Below are positions 26,343-34,314 of a stretch of DNA of 64,000 nucleotides, piece by piece. Source of the stretch: Candidatus Promineifilum breve (GTDB taxonomy: Bacteria > Chloroflexota > Anaerolineae > Promineifilales > Promineifilaceae); the NCBI RefSeq assembly GCF_900066015.1, contig NZ_LN890655.1:2954726-3018725 (forward strand), written 5' to 3'. Position 1 is the first letter of the stretch; every line of letters starts with the position of its first letter. Under the pieces are notes generated by a model. It saw nothing but the letters and a program-made list of their open reading frames with translations, had not been told where the DNA came from and searched no databases. Both the position numbers and the translations under genes were made by a program.

Positions 26343-26491
26343 TTGATCAAATGATGGGCACAGAGCGGCCCTCTGCGCTCATAATCAGCTTAATGACTTG
26401 CGTATGTTATGCTGAGGTCGATTAACGATTGGCAAACGTCCCTTGCCGCGTCGCCTATCGTCGCTAAGATCAGGACAGGAGAATATTAATC

Positions 26492-26908
26492 ATGGCACAA
26501 CAGGCGATGTTCAGCGGCCTTATCTACGACGAATTTGAGAATCCGGTGGCGACAGCGATCATTGGCGGCGAGGCGCAATACGTGGTCGATGACGACGGCT
26601 TCCTGCGCCACGTCGATGCCGAACTCATCGACCGGCAAATCCTGGCCTTCTTTCTGGCGCAACTGGAGCAGAACAAGGCGTTGGCCGTGGAGCAGGCCAT
26701 GCAGATGATGGGCCAGGACGACCTGCTGACCAAGGCCGCCCTTGACGATTCGCTGAACAACATCAGCGCCGATCAGATCATCGCCCAGGGCGTGCCCGCC
26801 CAGGCGCGTGATATGCTGGGCATGGCCGGGTTCCGGGTGGTCATCAATGTCCATGGCGACATTGTGCGTTTGGATCAGCCCGCCGCGCCGGAAGAAGGCG
26901 ACGAATAG
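26492..26908 (+). CDS. Conserved-looking protein of unknown function
   Basis: 138 aa, acidic, no signal or membrane segment. AGGACAGGAGAATATT supplies a strong Shine-Dalgarno sequence. The N-terminal third is beta-rich with an IYDEFENPVATAIIGGEAQYVV pattern, and DDDGFLRHVDAELIDRQIL leads into two or three helices; the end (GFRVVINVHGDIVRLD) returns to strand. No catalytic motif is evident. It stands divergent from mreB (283-nt gap) and before the G repeat, so there is no operon context. Confidence 0.6.
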   Translation: MAQQAMFSGLIYDEFENPVATAIIGGEAQYVVDDDGFLRHVDAELIDRQILAFFLAQLEQNKALAVEQAMQMMGQDDLLTKAALDDSLNNISADQIIAQGVPAQARDMLGMAGFRVVINVHGDIVRLDQPAAPEEGDE

Positions 26909-27022
26909 GTGTAAGTGCGACGCACCTTCTGAGGTGCGTTGCACTTGAGGTGCGTCGCCCTTGAGGTGCGTCTCCCTTGAGATAATCAGGTGCGACGCAC
27001 TTCGGAAAGTGCATCGCACCTG
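26909..27022. repeat. AGGTGCGTCGCAC family inverted array (G)
   Basis: Units GTGCGACGCACCTTCTGAGG, GGTGCGTTGCACTTGA, GGTGCGTCGCCCTTGA and GGTGCGTCTCCCTTGA run left to right, with AGGTGCGACGCACTTCGG and AAGTGCATCGCACCT closing. Each unit is itself nearly palindromic. It lies between two convergent genes. Only one copy in the window. Confidence 0.8.
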
Positions 27023-27030
27023 GGGGTGGA

Positions 27031-28455
27031 TCAATAAGCCCCTTTGCCGGACAGCAAATGCGGGATCGTTTGCAGCAGGATGCGCACGTCCAGCCCCACC
27101 GTCCAGTTCTCGATGTAGTAAATATCGAGCAGGCACAACTCATCGAATGACAGGTCGGAACGCCCGCTGACCTGCCACAGCCCGGTCATGCCGCCGACGA
27201 CGGCCAGGCGCTGCCGATGCCACGGCTTGTAATGTTCCACCTCTTCGGGCAGGGGCGGCCGCGGCCCCACCAGACTCATCTGCCCCATCACCACGTTATA
27301 GAGCTGCGGCAATTCGTCCAAACTGAGCCGGCGAATGAGACGGCCGGCGCGTGTCAGGCGCGGGTCGGCCTTGATCTTGAACATCGGCCCGTCGGCCTCG
27401 TTCAACTCCCGCAGCGCCTCTTTCTGCTCATCGGCGTCGAGCACCATCGAACGGAACTTGTACATATTGAACAGCCGCCCCTCACGGCCGACGCGCGGCG
27501 AGGGGTAGAAGACCGGCCCCGGCGAATCGAGCTTGATAAAAAGCGCAATCGCCCCCATGACCAGCAGCGTGGGCAGGGCGAAAAAGGCGATGATGAACAG
27601 ATCGAGCGCCCGCTTCAGTAGCCGCCCCCAGGTGCTGATGTGGCCGAAGGCGGCCATGTCGCGCACCCCCAGCAAGGGCATACCGGCCATCGTGGTGAAC
27701 TCCACCCGGTTCAGGCTGAGTTGCAGCAGATCGGGCGCGACCTGGGCGCGCACCTCATGCTGGCGGCACACCTGGAGCAGGTTGAGCAGTTCCGGATGCA
27801 TGGCCCCCGGCAGGGCCAGGAAGACGGTGTGGATGGGGGCCATGTCGCGCAGGTGGCGATCCAGTTCAGCATAGCCGCCCAGGCGGGGGATGCGGCCGAT
27901 GCCGCCGTTGCTGCCCTCGCCATCGTCGAGATAGCCGACGAGGGCGAAACCGAGATCGGGCCGGGCCAGCAGGGTGCGGATGACGCTGCGGCCGGTCTCG
28001 CCCGCGCCCACCACCAGCGCCCGGTCGACGCCGATGCCGCGCCGGTAGAGCAGCGCCAGACTGACGCGGCGCGCCAGCCGGGCCGCGGCCAGTACCAGGA
28101 CGATGAACAGCAAGGCCCAGAAGATGAGCAGGCGCGAAAACGGCGACGGCTGGACGAAGAAGGTGACGGCCATCATCAGGGCGATGCCCGCCGCCGTGGC
28201 CGTCACGATGCGCCCCACCTCGTCCAGCCACGATTCGCCCCGTCGCCGCCGCCAGACGCCGGTGTAGCGATAGGTCAGCGCCAGCAAGACGACCAGCACC
28301 AACTGCTGGCCCAGATAATCACGGTAGGGAGCGAATGACGTTACCGGCAGAAACCATTGCCAGACGTAGCGGGCCACGTAGGCCAGGGCGAACGCCAGAT
28401 TGATGAGCACGACGTCAGTGAGGATCGTCGTCCAATGGATGACGTTGGCTTTCAT
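27031..28455 (-). CDS. Polyprenyl glycosylphosphotransferase (exopolysaccharide initiation)
   Basis: 474 aa. Four to five N-terminal helices (about 10-120), a CoA-binding-like Rossmann region with ALVVGAGETGRSVIRTLL (about 147-164), a further helix about 280-300, then the sugar transferase domain with SPGPVFYPSPRVGREGR, MYKFRSM, SLDELPQLYNV, SLVGPRP and GLWQVSGRSD. It loads the first sugar phosphate onto undecaprenyl phosphate to start surface-polysaccharide repeat units. The start overlaps the upstream GT4 stop by 4 nt (ATGA), so both belong to one polysaccharide operon. Confidence 0.92.
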   Translation of the reverse strand: MKANVIHWTTILTDVVLINLAFALAYVARYVWQWFLPVTSFAPYRDYLGQQLVLVVLLALTYRYTGVWRRRRGESWLDEVGRIVTATAAGIALMMAVTFFVQPSPFSRLLIFWALLFIVLVLAAARLARRVSLALLYRRGIGVDRALVVGAGETGRSVIRTLLARPDLGFALVGYLDDGEGSNGGIGRIPRLGGYAELDRHLRDMAPIHTVFLALPGAMHPELLNLLQVCRQHEVRAQVAPDLLQLSLNRVEFTTMAGMPLLGVRDMAAFGHISTWGRLLKRALDLFIIAFFALPTLLVMGAIALFIKLDSPGPVFYPSPRVGREGRLFNMYKFRSMVLDADEQKEALRELNEADGPMFKIKADPRLTRAGRLIRRLSLDELPQLYNVVMGQMSLVGPRPPLPEEVEHYKPWHRQRLAVVGGMTGLWQVSGRSDLSFDELCLLDIYYIENWTVGLDVRILLQTIPHLLSGKGAY

Positions 28456-29660
28456 CGGGCGCTCCTCGATGGGGATTCGGCCGCGCGGCGATAGACGGCG
28501 GCCGTCTCCTGCCCGGCGGCGGCCCAGGAGAAGCGCGCCGCGTGGGCCGGACCGGCGGCGCGGGCGCGGGCGGCGATGGCCGGGTCGTCCAGGGCTTGGG
28601 CCAGCCGGGCGGCCAGTTCGTCCGGGTCGCGCGGGTCGTGGTAGAGGGCTACGTCCCCCCCGGCCTCGGGCAGCGACGACGCCCCGGCGGCCACCACCGG
28701 CGTGCCGCAGGCCAGCGCCTCGACCACCGGCAGCCCAAAGCCCTCGTAGAGCGACGGCATCACCAGGGCGGCGGCGGCGTTATACCACAGCGGCAGCGTC
28801 TCATCGGCCACGTAGCCGGCGAAGCGCACCCGGTCGGTTAGGCCCAGCGCGGCCACCCGCTCAAAGATGGCGCCATAGGCCCAGCCTTTGCCGCCCACCA
28901 GCACCAGCGCCACGTCCGGCCGGTTCAGCCGGGCCAGCGCTTCCAGCAGCAGGAGGATGTTCTTGCGCGGCTGGAGCGTGCCGACGTGGAGCAGGAAGGT
29001 GTCGGGCAAGCCCTGTTGGCGGCGAAAGGCGGCCACGTCGGCCGCCGGCAACGGGCGGTAGGCCGCGCCGACGCCGGGGCGCACCACATCGATGCGCTCC
29101 AGCGGCGCGCCGTACACGCGGTGCAGGTCGCGGCGGCCCGATTCGGAGATGGTGATGAGGCGGGCGGCGCGGCGGCAGGCGTGGGCGGTCTCGGCCATCA
29201 GGTAGCGGCGCTGGGCGGCGGGGAAGCTGTCGGGTATCTCGATGAAGCTCAAATCGTAGATGGTGACCACGGCCGGGCAGGGGGCCAGCCGCGGCAGGGC
29301 GAAGGCCATGCTGTGCAGCAGGCTCAGCCGGTCGCGCCGGGCCAGGACGGGCCACACGGCCTGCTCCCAGGCGATGCGCGCCAGACGGTTGGCCGTGGGC
29401 AGGCGCGTGCCCACCGGGCGCAGGGTGGGATGCTCGGCCCATTCGGCCGCGCGGCGGGTGTAGAGGGTGTAGCGTAGGTCGTCGTCCGGCGGCAAATGGC
29501 TCAACACTTGATAGATGTACTGGTGGATACCCGCGCGGCGATAGCCGGCCTCGTCGGACAGGAGGTGGGCGTTGATGCCGATGTGGAGCGGTGGTTGAAT
29601 CGGCCGCGACGGCGAAACGGACACGCTACGGCCCCCAATGAATCCTGACACTCGGCGCAC
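28452..29660 (-). CDS. Glycosyltransferase family 4 (GT-B)
   Basis: 402 aa from a GTG. Recognisable start of the fold at LHIGINAHLLSDEAGYRRAG, so the first 25 residues may not be translated and the start is uncertain. GT4 donor-site motifs: LLHVGTLQPRKN, VGGKGW, the ALVMPSLYEGFGLPVVEALACGTPVVA block with the E-x7-E pair, and SLPEAGGDVALYHDP. It adds a nucleotide-sugar-derived residue to the polyprenyl-linked chain started by the next gene, to which it is coupled by a 4-nt overlap. Confidence 0.9.
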   Translation of the reverse strand: MRRVSGFIGGRSVSVSPSRPIQPPLHIGINAHLLSDEAGYRRAGIHQYIYQVLSHLPPDDDLRYTLYTRRAAEWAEHPTLRPVGTRLPTANRLARIAWEQAVWPVLARRDRLSLLHSMAFALPRLAPCPAVVTIYDLSFIEIPDSFPAAQRRYLMAETAHACRRAARLITISESGRRDLHRVYGAPLERIDVVRPGVGAAYRPLPAADVAAFRRQQGLPDTFLLHVGTLQPRKNILLLLEALARLNRPDVALVLVGGKGWAYGAIFERVAALGLTDRVRFAGYVADETLPLWYNAAAALVMPSLYEGFGLPVVEALACGTPVVAAGASSLPEAGGDVALYHDPRDPDELAARLAQALDDPAIAARARAAGPAHAARFSWAAAGQETAAVYRRAAESPSRSAR

Positions 29661-29750
29661 TCATGGGCTAATTATACGATTTTCGGCTCAATCGGCATGT
29701 TGGCGATACCGGCAACCTTGCCCTGAGCCGGTCAATATGATAAACTACAT

Positions 29751-29792
29751 TATGTATACATGACGCATGTCTGCATGCTTCATGTATACATA
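29751..29792. promoter_or_regulatory. Twin 10-bp palindromes ATGTATACAT, operator-like
   Basis: ATGTATACAT occurs at 29752-29761 and 29782-29791, each a perfect palindrome, centres exactly 30 bp apart. Flanks extend the mirror (TATGTATACATGA against TTCATGTATACATA), so both sites also form one large inverted repeat. It lies about 120 nt before the LysM lipoprotein start and 100 nt from the divergent GT4 start, so either gene could be the target. No regulator is adjacent. Confidence 0.5.
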
Positions 29793-29909
29793 CCGCCGGG
29801 GTTGACCGCGCGGTATGTCACTTATGAGCCGGGCAACCCGCCCGCCGCCGCAACGCCGCGACCTCTTCGCGGCCGGGCGGCGATCCATCGCCATACTTCT
29901 GGAGGCCGC

Positions 29910-30359
29910 GTGAATCGCACAAAAATCTTGTTGTTCCTAACGACTGTCCTGCTGCTGTTGGGCCTGGCCGCGTGCGAATTGCCCGCGCCGGGCAGCCAGC
30001 AGCCCTCGGCCACGAACACCCCGGTTCCGCCGCTGTTGGGCGTGCCGACCCAGGCGATCATCTTGCCCAGCCCGACGCCGCTGCCCGTGGCCCCGGTCGC
30101 CAGCCCCACGCCCACGACCGACCCGGCTCTGCTGGTCGCCAGTGCCACGCCGCCCCCGGCCCCCGAGGCCACGGCCGTCCCGGCCCCGGATACTTCATCG
30201 CCCACCGGCGAGACCATCCACACCGTGGCAGCGGGCGAGAATCTGTTCCGCATCGGGCTGCGCTATGGGTTCACCGTTCAGGAATTGGCAACCTACAACG
30301 GCATCGCCAACCCTAACGTGCTCAGCGTGGGCCAGCAGATCAGGATTCCTGCCAGGTAA
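29910..30359 (+). CDS. LysM lipoprotein
   Basis: 149 aa from GTG 29910, chosen because GGAGG lies at 29901-29905 and the protein then begins with a proper signal peptide (MNRTKILLFLTTVLLLLGL) and lipobox LAAC. The frame stays open to 29760 but that part lacks signal features. A Thr/Pro/Ala linker (about 25-95) leads to one LysM domain (about 101-148: HTVAAGENLFRIGLRYGFTV, then VGQQIRIP), which binds peptidoglycan or chitin-like glycans. It should be held on the outer face of the membrane and bind the wall. Downstream is a family F palindrome. Confidence 0.85.
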   Translation: MNRTKILLFLTTVLLLLGLAACELPAPGSQQPSATNTPVPPLLGVPTQAIILPSPTPLPVAPVASPTPTTDPALLVASATPPPAPEATAVPAPDTSSPTGETIHTVAAGENLFRIGLRYGFTVQELATYNGIANPNVLSVGQQIRIPAR

Positions 30360-30369
30360 CAGGCTACCC

Positions 30370-30434
30370 AGACCTGACAGATTGCGCCCGGACTCTTGTC
30401 CGCCCGGACTCTTATCCGCCCACCTGTCAGGTCT
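30370..30434. repeat. AGACCTGACAG palindrome with inner tandem units, family F copy 3
   Basis: Outer arms AGACCTGACAG (30370-30380) and CTGTCAGGTCT (30424-30434). The interior holds a 16-bp unit GCCCGGACTCTTGTCC repeated about twice with one change. Same outer arms as 16952-17003 and 62211-62298, but a different filling. Confidence 0.8.
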
Positions 30435-30443
30435 AGACCGGCT

Positions 30444-30980
30444 ATGGAAATCGTCCAATCCCGCATCGTCTGGGAGGGCAAGTGGCGGCTGCGCGTGGAG
30501 ACGCTGCGCCTGCCCGACGGCCATGTCTTCGAGCGCGGGGCCATCGACCACCCCGGCGCGGTGGTGATCGCCCCGCTGCTGTTCGGCGCGGATGGCGCGC
30601 CGCTGCTGCTCATGTTGCGCCAACACCGCCATACCCTGGATCAGACGATTCTGGAATTGCCGGCCGGAACCAGGGAGCCGGATGAGCCGTGGCTGGAATG
30701 CGCCCAGCGTGAACTGCGCGAGGAGACCGGCCAGCGGGCGGCGCACTTCATGCCCCTGGGCGAAATCTGGCCCGCGCCGGGCCTGACCAACGAGCGGATG
30801 GCCCTTTTCCTGGCGACCGACCTGTCGCCCGACCCGCTGCCGATGGATGTCGATGAGGCCATCACCGTCGAGGCGTGGCCGTTGGCCGCGCTGGTGGAGA
30901 TGGCGCTGGATGGGCGGCTGGAGGACGGCAAGAGCGTCGTCACCGTCTTGCGCGTGGCTAAAGAAATTGGCTACGGATGA
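30444..30980 (+). CDS. Nudix hydrolase, ADP-ribose pyrophosphatase-like
   Basis: 178 aa from ATG 30444; upstream in-frame codons belong to the repeat. Full Nudix box: G-x5-E-x7-REUxEExGU as GTREPDEPWLECAQRELREE then TGQ (about 76-98). The preceding QHRHTLDQTILELPAG strand and the PAPGLTNE loop fit the NudF/ADP-ribose subfamily that cleaves ADP-sugars. Weak Shine-Dalgarno sequence. The final residues and the stop fall inside the 37-bp palindrome at 30967-31041. Confidence 0.88.
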   Translation: MEIVQSRIVWEGKWRLRVETLRLPDGHVFERGAIDHPGAVVIAPLLFGADGAPLLLMLRQHRHTLDQTILELPAGTREPDEPWLECAQRELREETGQRAAHFMPLGEIWPAPGLTNERMALFLATDLSPDPLPMDVDEAITVEAWPLAALVEMALDGRLEDGKSVVTVLRVAKEIGYG

Positions 30981-31051
30981 AGACGGAAAAGACGGATTAA
31001 ATTAAATTTAATCCGTCTTTTCCGTCTTCATCCGTAGCCAAATCTTTTTTT
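30967..31051 (+). terminator. 37-bp perfect palindrome with T-tract, ACGGAT family copy C2
   Basis: Arms 30967-31003 and 31005-31041 are perfect complements with a single-base centre. They begin TTGGCTACGGATGAAGACGG. The sequence ATCTTTTTTT follows. It overlaps the Nudix stop (30978-30980) and should terminate that transcript. The perfect arms suggest recent formation or conversion. Confidence 0.85.
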
Positions 31052-31061
31052 GGGGCAGCGC

Positions 31062-33440
31062 CTATTCCTCGTCGCGGGGATGCTCGTCGCCGAAGGACTT
31101 GAGTTCCGTCGCCAGTTCACGCAGGCGCTTCTTGACCGTGAAGTGCACCGTGCCTTCGGGATATTCGCCGTTTTCGTCCGCTTCGCCGGCCGGGCGGCCC
31201 ATCAGCAGCTCGATGCCCTCGTTGATCGTGGACACCGGCCAAATGTGGAATTGCCCGGCGCGCACGGCATCGACCACGTCCTCGCGCAGCATCAGGTTGA
31301 CGATGTTGGTCGTGGGGATGATGACGCCCTGATCGCCGGTCAGACCGCGCGCCCGGCAGATATCGAAGAAGCCCTCGATCTTCTCATTCACCGCGCCAAT
31401 CGTCTGGATTTCGCCGCGCTGGTTGACCGAGCCGGTGACGCTGATCGCCTGCCGCACCGGCAACTGGCTCAGGCTGGAGATGAGCGCGTATAGTTCCGAC
31501 GATGAGGCGCTGTCGCCGTCGATCCAGCCATAGAACTGCTCGAACGTCAGGCTGGCGTTGAGCGAAAGCGGCTGGCGCTGGGCATAGGTGCCGCCCAGAT
31601 AGGCGTTGAGGGTCAGCACGCCCTTCTGATGGCTGGGCGAGTCCATATCCGTCTCGCGCTCGATGTGGATGACGCCGTTATCGCCCATGAAGGTGCGGGC
31701 GCTGATGGGGCCGGGATGGCCGTAGGTGAAATCGCCCAGCTCGCGCACCGTCAGGCCATTGACCTGGCCGATGGCCTCGCCCTGGGTGGCGACGAAGATC
31801 GCCCCTTCGAGGATGGCCTCGCTCAGTAGCTCGGTTTCGTGACTGGCCCGCTCGGTGCGTTCGTCCAGCGCGGCGCGCACGTCCTCGGCCGTCACGACCT
31901 CATGGCCGACGCTGCCCGCCCAATAATTGGCCTCGCGCGCCAGGTCGGCGATGGCCCCAAAGCGGGTGCTGAGCTTGCACTGGTGCTCGGCCAACCGCGC
32001 GCCATGCTCGATGATCTTGGCCATGGCGTCGCGGCCGAAGGGGCGCAACTTTTCTTCCTGGCTGCGGGCGGCGACGAACTCAGCGTAGGAGTGCTCGTGC
32101 TGCGGGTGGCGCGGCATCGTGTCGCTGAAGTCCGCCCGCACCTTGAACAGATCGCTGAACTCTTCATCGTGATAGAAGAGTTGATCGTAGGAATTGAAAT
32201 TGCCCAGCAGGATGACCTTGAGCCGCAGGGGGATGGGCCGCGGCCAAAGGGTATTGGCGATGAGCGGGCCATCGGATTGCGGCGGCCGCATCTCGATCTC
32301 TTCCGCCTTCAGCGCCCGCTTCAGCGCTTCCCACATCTCCCGCTGGCGCAACAGGTCAGAGGCGTACATCACCAGATAGCCGCCGTTGGCCCGGTGCAGA
32401 TCGCCGGGCCGAATCTGGGTGAAGTGGGTGGTCACGGCCTGGCCCTGCGATTCGTATTCCAGCCGGCCGAACAGATTCTCGTAGGTCGGGTTGAGTTGGA
32501 CGACGACCGGCGCGCCCGCGCCGGCGCTGTTATCGACCAGCACGTTGACCTCGTAGCGGCGCAAGTCGATCAACTGGTCGATGTCGCGGTCATCGGGGGT
32601 GGGCGCGGCGCGGGTCACCTGCTCCAGCAGGTCCTCGCGCATGGCGTCCAGGAAGTCGCGCAACACGGGCTGCTCGGCGTATTGCTCGCGCAGGGTGTCG
32701 AATTCGTCCTGGATGGCGGCCTCGGCCACCTCGCGATCCAGCCGGCGGCGCTCCTCGCGGGCGTCGCGCTCGAGGATGCGCACCTCACGCAGAATGTTTT
32801 GCAGTTCGGACTGGAGCGCGCGCTGGGTATCGCGCCGGACGTAGCTTTCGTTGGCGTCACCGTTGGCTTCGGGGCCGTCGTCTTCGCTCACGTCGCGCAC
32901 CATCAGGCCGGAGGGCGTCTCCTGCAAATCGAACCCCTGGCCGGAAGCCTTGCGGTCCAGTTCGTCGAGCATTTCCTCGCGCTGCTCGACGAGCTTCTGG
33001 TCGAGGGCATGGACGGCCTCGCGGTAGGAGCTGCTCTCCAGGGCCTGGGTCAGGGTGCTCTGGAGGCTCTCCACCAGGCGCTTCATGTGCTCGGCGAAGA
33101 TGTTGCCCTGGCCGGGCGACAGGCTGATGGCCTGCGGCCGGTGGTTGGTCTCGAAATTATAGATATAGAGCCAATCGTCGGGCGTCGGTTCGTGGCCGCA
33201 ACGCTCCTGGAGGAAGTGGCGAATGGCCGTGCTGCGGCCCGTGCCCGCCGATCCCATGACGAAGATGTTGTAGCCCTTGCTCTTTAGCCCCATGCCGAAT
33301 TCGAGCGCTTTCGTCGCCCGCGGCTGGCCGATGATGGCCGTTGTCGGTTGCAGATCGGCCGTCGTCTCGAAGCTGAGTCCGACCGGATCGCAGACCATAC
33401 GGAGTTGTTCAGGTGAAAGTGGTTTCACATGTGCCGACAT
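31062..33440 (-). CDS. Lon-like ATP-dependent protease (AAA_32/LonB type)
   Basis: 792 aa from ATG 33440; longer upstream starts are rejected as they pass the promoter at 33484-33512. N-terminal region with the ATPase P-loop variant FVMGSAGTGRSTAIRHFL, a long charged coiled region (about 105-240) with an insertion, the second ATPase half (GGYLVMYASDLLRQREMW, ILLGNFNSYDQLFYHDEEFS), then the S16 protease domain: GDSASSSELYALIS with the catalytic Ser and GAVNEKIEGFFDICR with the Lys. It degrades or remodels cytosolic proteins and is distinct from classical LonA. Transcribed alone from a good promoter. Confidence 0.9.
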   Translation of the reverse strand: MSAHVKPLSPEQLRMVCDPVGLSFETTADLQPTTAIIGQPRATKALEFGMGLKSKGYNIFVMGSAGTGRSTAIRHFLQERCGHEPTPDDWLYIYNFETNHRPQAISLSPGQGNIFAEHMKRLVESLQSTLTQALESSSYREAVHALDQKLVEQREEMLDELDRKASGQGFDLQETPSGLMVRDVSEDDGPEANGDANESYVRRDTQRALQSELQNILREVRILERDAREERRRLDREVAEAAIQDEFDTLREQYAEQPVLRDFLDAMREDLLEQVTRAAPTPDDRDIDQLIDLRRYEVNVLVDNSAGAGAPVVVQLNPTYENLFGRLEYESQGQAVTTHFTQIRPGDLHRANGGYLVMYASDLLRQREMWEALKRALKAEEIEMRPPQSDGPLIANTLWPRPIPLRLKVILLGNFNSYDQLFYHDEEFSDLFKVRADFSDTMPRHPQHEHSYAEFVAARSQEEKLRPFGRDAMAKIIEHGARLAEHQCKLSTRFGAIADLAREANYWAGSVGHEVVTAEDVRAALDERTERASHETELLSEAILEGAIFVATQGEAIGQVNGLTVRELGDFTYGHPGPISARTFMGDNGVIHIERETDMDSPSHQKGVLTLNAYLGGTYAQRQPLSLNASLTFEQFYGWIDGDSASSSELYALISSLSQLPVRQAISVTGSVNQRGEIQTIGAVNEKIEGFFDICRARGLTGDQGVIIPTTNIVNLMLREDVVDAVRAGQFHIWPVSTINEGIELLMGRPAGEADENGEYPEGTVHFTVKKRLRELATELKSFGDEHPRDEE

Positions 33441-33483
33441 TAATTTTCGTAGTTTACCTCGGTAGTTGGGGGCTAGAACCCTT

Positions 33484-33512
33484 ATCATACTGCTACCGCC
33501 GACGAATGACAA
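33484..33512 (-). promoter_or_regulatory. Promoter of the Lon-like protease gene
   Basis: Minus strand: -35 TTGTCA (33507-33512), 17-bp spacer, -10 TATGAT (33484-33489). It implies a leader of about 37 nt to the ATG at 33440. Confidence 0.65.
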
Positions 33513-33584
33513 GCGTAGGGGTTGGTGAGCGGCGGCGGTCGTGATAGCATTCACCCAAGTCTCAGGCAGAGTCGCAAGGGTGAG

Positions 33585-34313
33585 ATGAAAGTGGGCGACA
33601 TGGACGATTTCCAGCAACAGGTGGTTCTGGTGACGGGCGGGACGGGCAACCTGGGCCAGGCCGTGATCCGCGCGTTTCTGGCGAGCGGGGCGCGGGTGGC
33701 GGCGGTGGTGCGCAAACCGGGCGACGCCGCGGCTGTTTTCGCCGCCGACGCCCCGGCCGAGCGCTGCCGGGCCGTGGTGGGCGATTTGATGGACGAGAGT
33801 TCCGTGGCCGGGCTGGCCCGGCAAACGCTCGACGCCTTTGGCCGGATCGACGTGCTGGTGAACACTGCCGGCGGCATTCGCGCCGGCACACCGCTGCACG
33901 AGACGTCGCTCCAGGATTGGGACTTTATGATGAACCTCAACGCCCGCACCGTGTTCCTCATGGCGCGGGCGGTCATCCCCACCATGCTGGCGCGGCAACA
34001 GGGCAGGATCATCAGCATCGCCGCGCGGGCGGCGCTAAAGGGCACGGCCCGCCACGGCCCCTATAATGCCTCCAAGATGGCCGTCATTCGCCTGACGGAA
34101 ACGATGTCGGCCGAGCTGAAAGGGCGCGGCATCAACGTCAATTGCATCCTGCCGGGCACAATCGACACGCCGGCCAACCGCGCCGAAACCCCCGACGCTG
34201 ACTTCAGCAAATGGGTCTCGCCGGAATCGTTGGCCGGGGTCATCCTCTTCCTGGCCTCCCCCGCCGCGGCCGACATCCACGGCGCGGCCATCCCGGTCTA
34301 CGGACGAAGCTGA
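33585..34313 (+). CDS. Short-chain dehydrogenase/reductase lacking the catalytic Ser
   Basis: 242 aa from ATG 33585, which has AAGGGTGAG just upstream; an ATG five codons later is an alternative. SDR hallmarks: VTGGTGNLGQAV (Rossmann), NTAGG, and YNASK with catalytic Tyr and Lys. In the segment before the Tyr, IISIAARAALKGTARHGPY, the position 13 residues before Tyr, normally Ser, is Ala. The cofactor site is intact, so altered or slow chemistry, or a different proton relay, is possible. One base precedes the next gene, so it is cotranscribed with the GPH symporter and may act on an imported sugar or glycoside. Confidence 0.82.
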   Translation: MKVGDMDDFQQQVVLVTGGTGNLGQAVIRAFLASGARVAAVVRKPGDAAAVFAADAPAERCRAVVGDLMDESSVAGLARQTLDAFGRIDVLVNTAGGIRAGTPLHETSLQDWDFMMNLNARTVFLMARAVIPTMLARQQGRIISIAARAALKGTARHGPYNASKMAVIRLTETMSAELKGRGINVNCILPGTIDTPANRAETPDADFSKWVSPESLAGVILFLASPAAADIHGAAIPVYGRS

Positions 34314-34314
34314 T

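Noticed and set aside
33441-33998. Long N-terminal extension of the Lon-like protease
   Set aside because: It runs antisense to the SDR gene at 33585 and through the promoter 33484-33512; the family start begins with MSAHVKPLSP.
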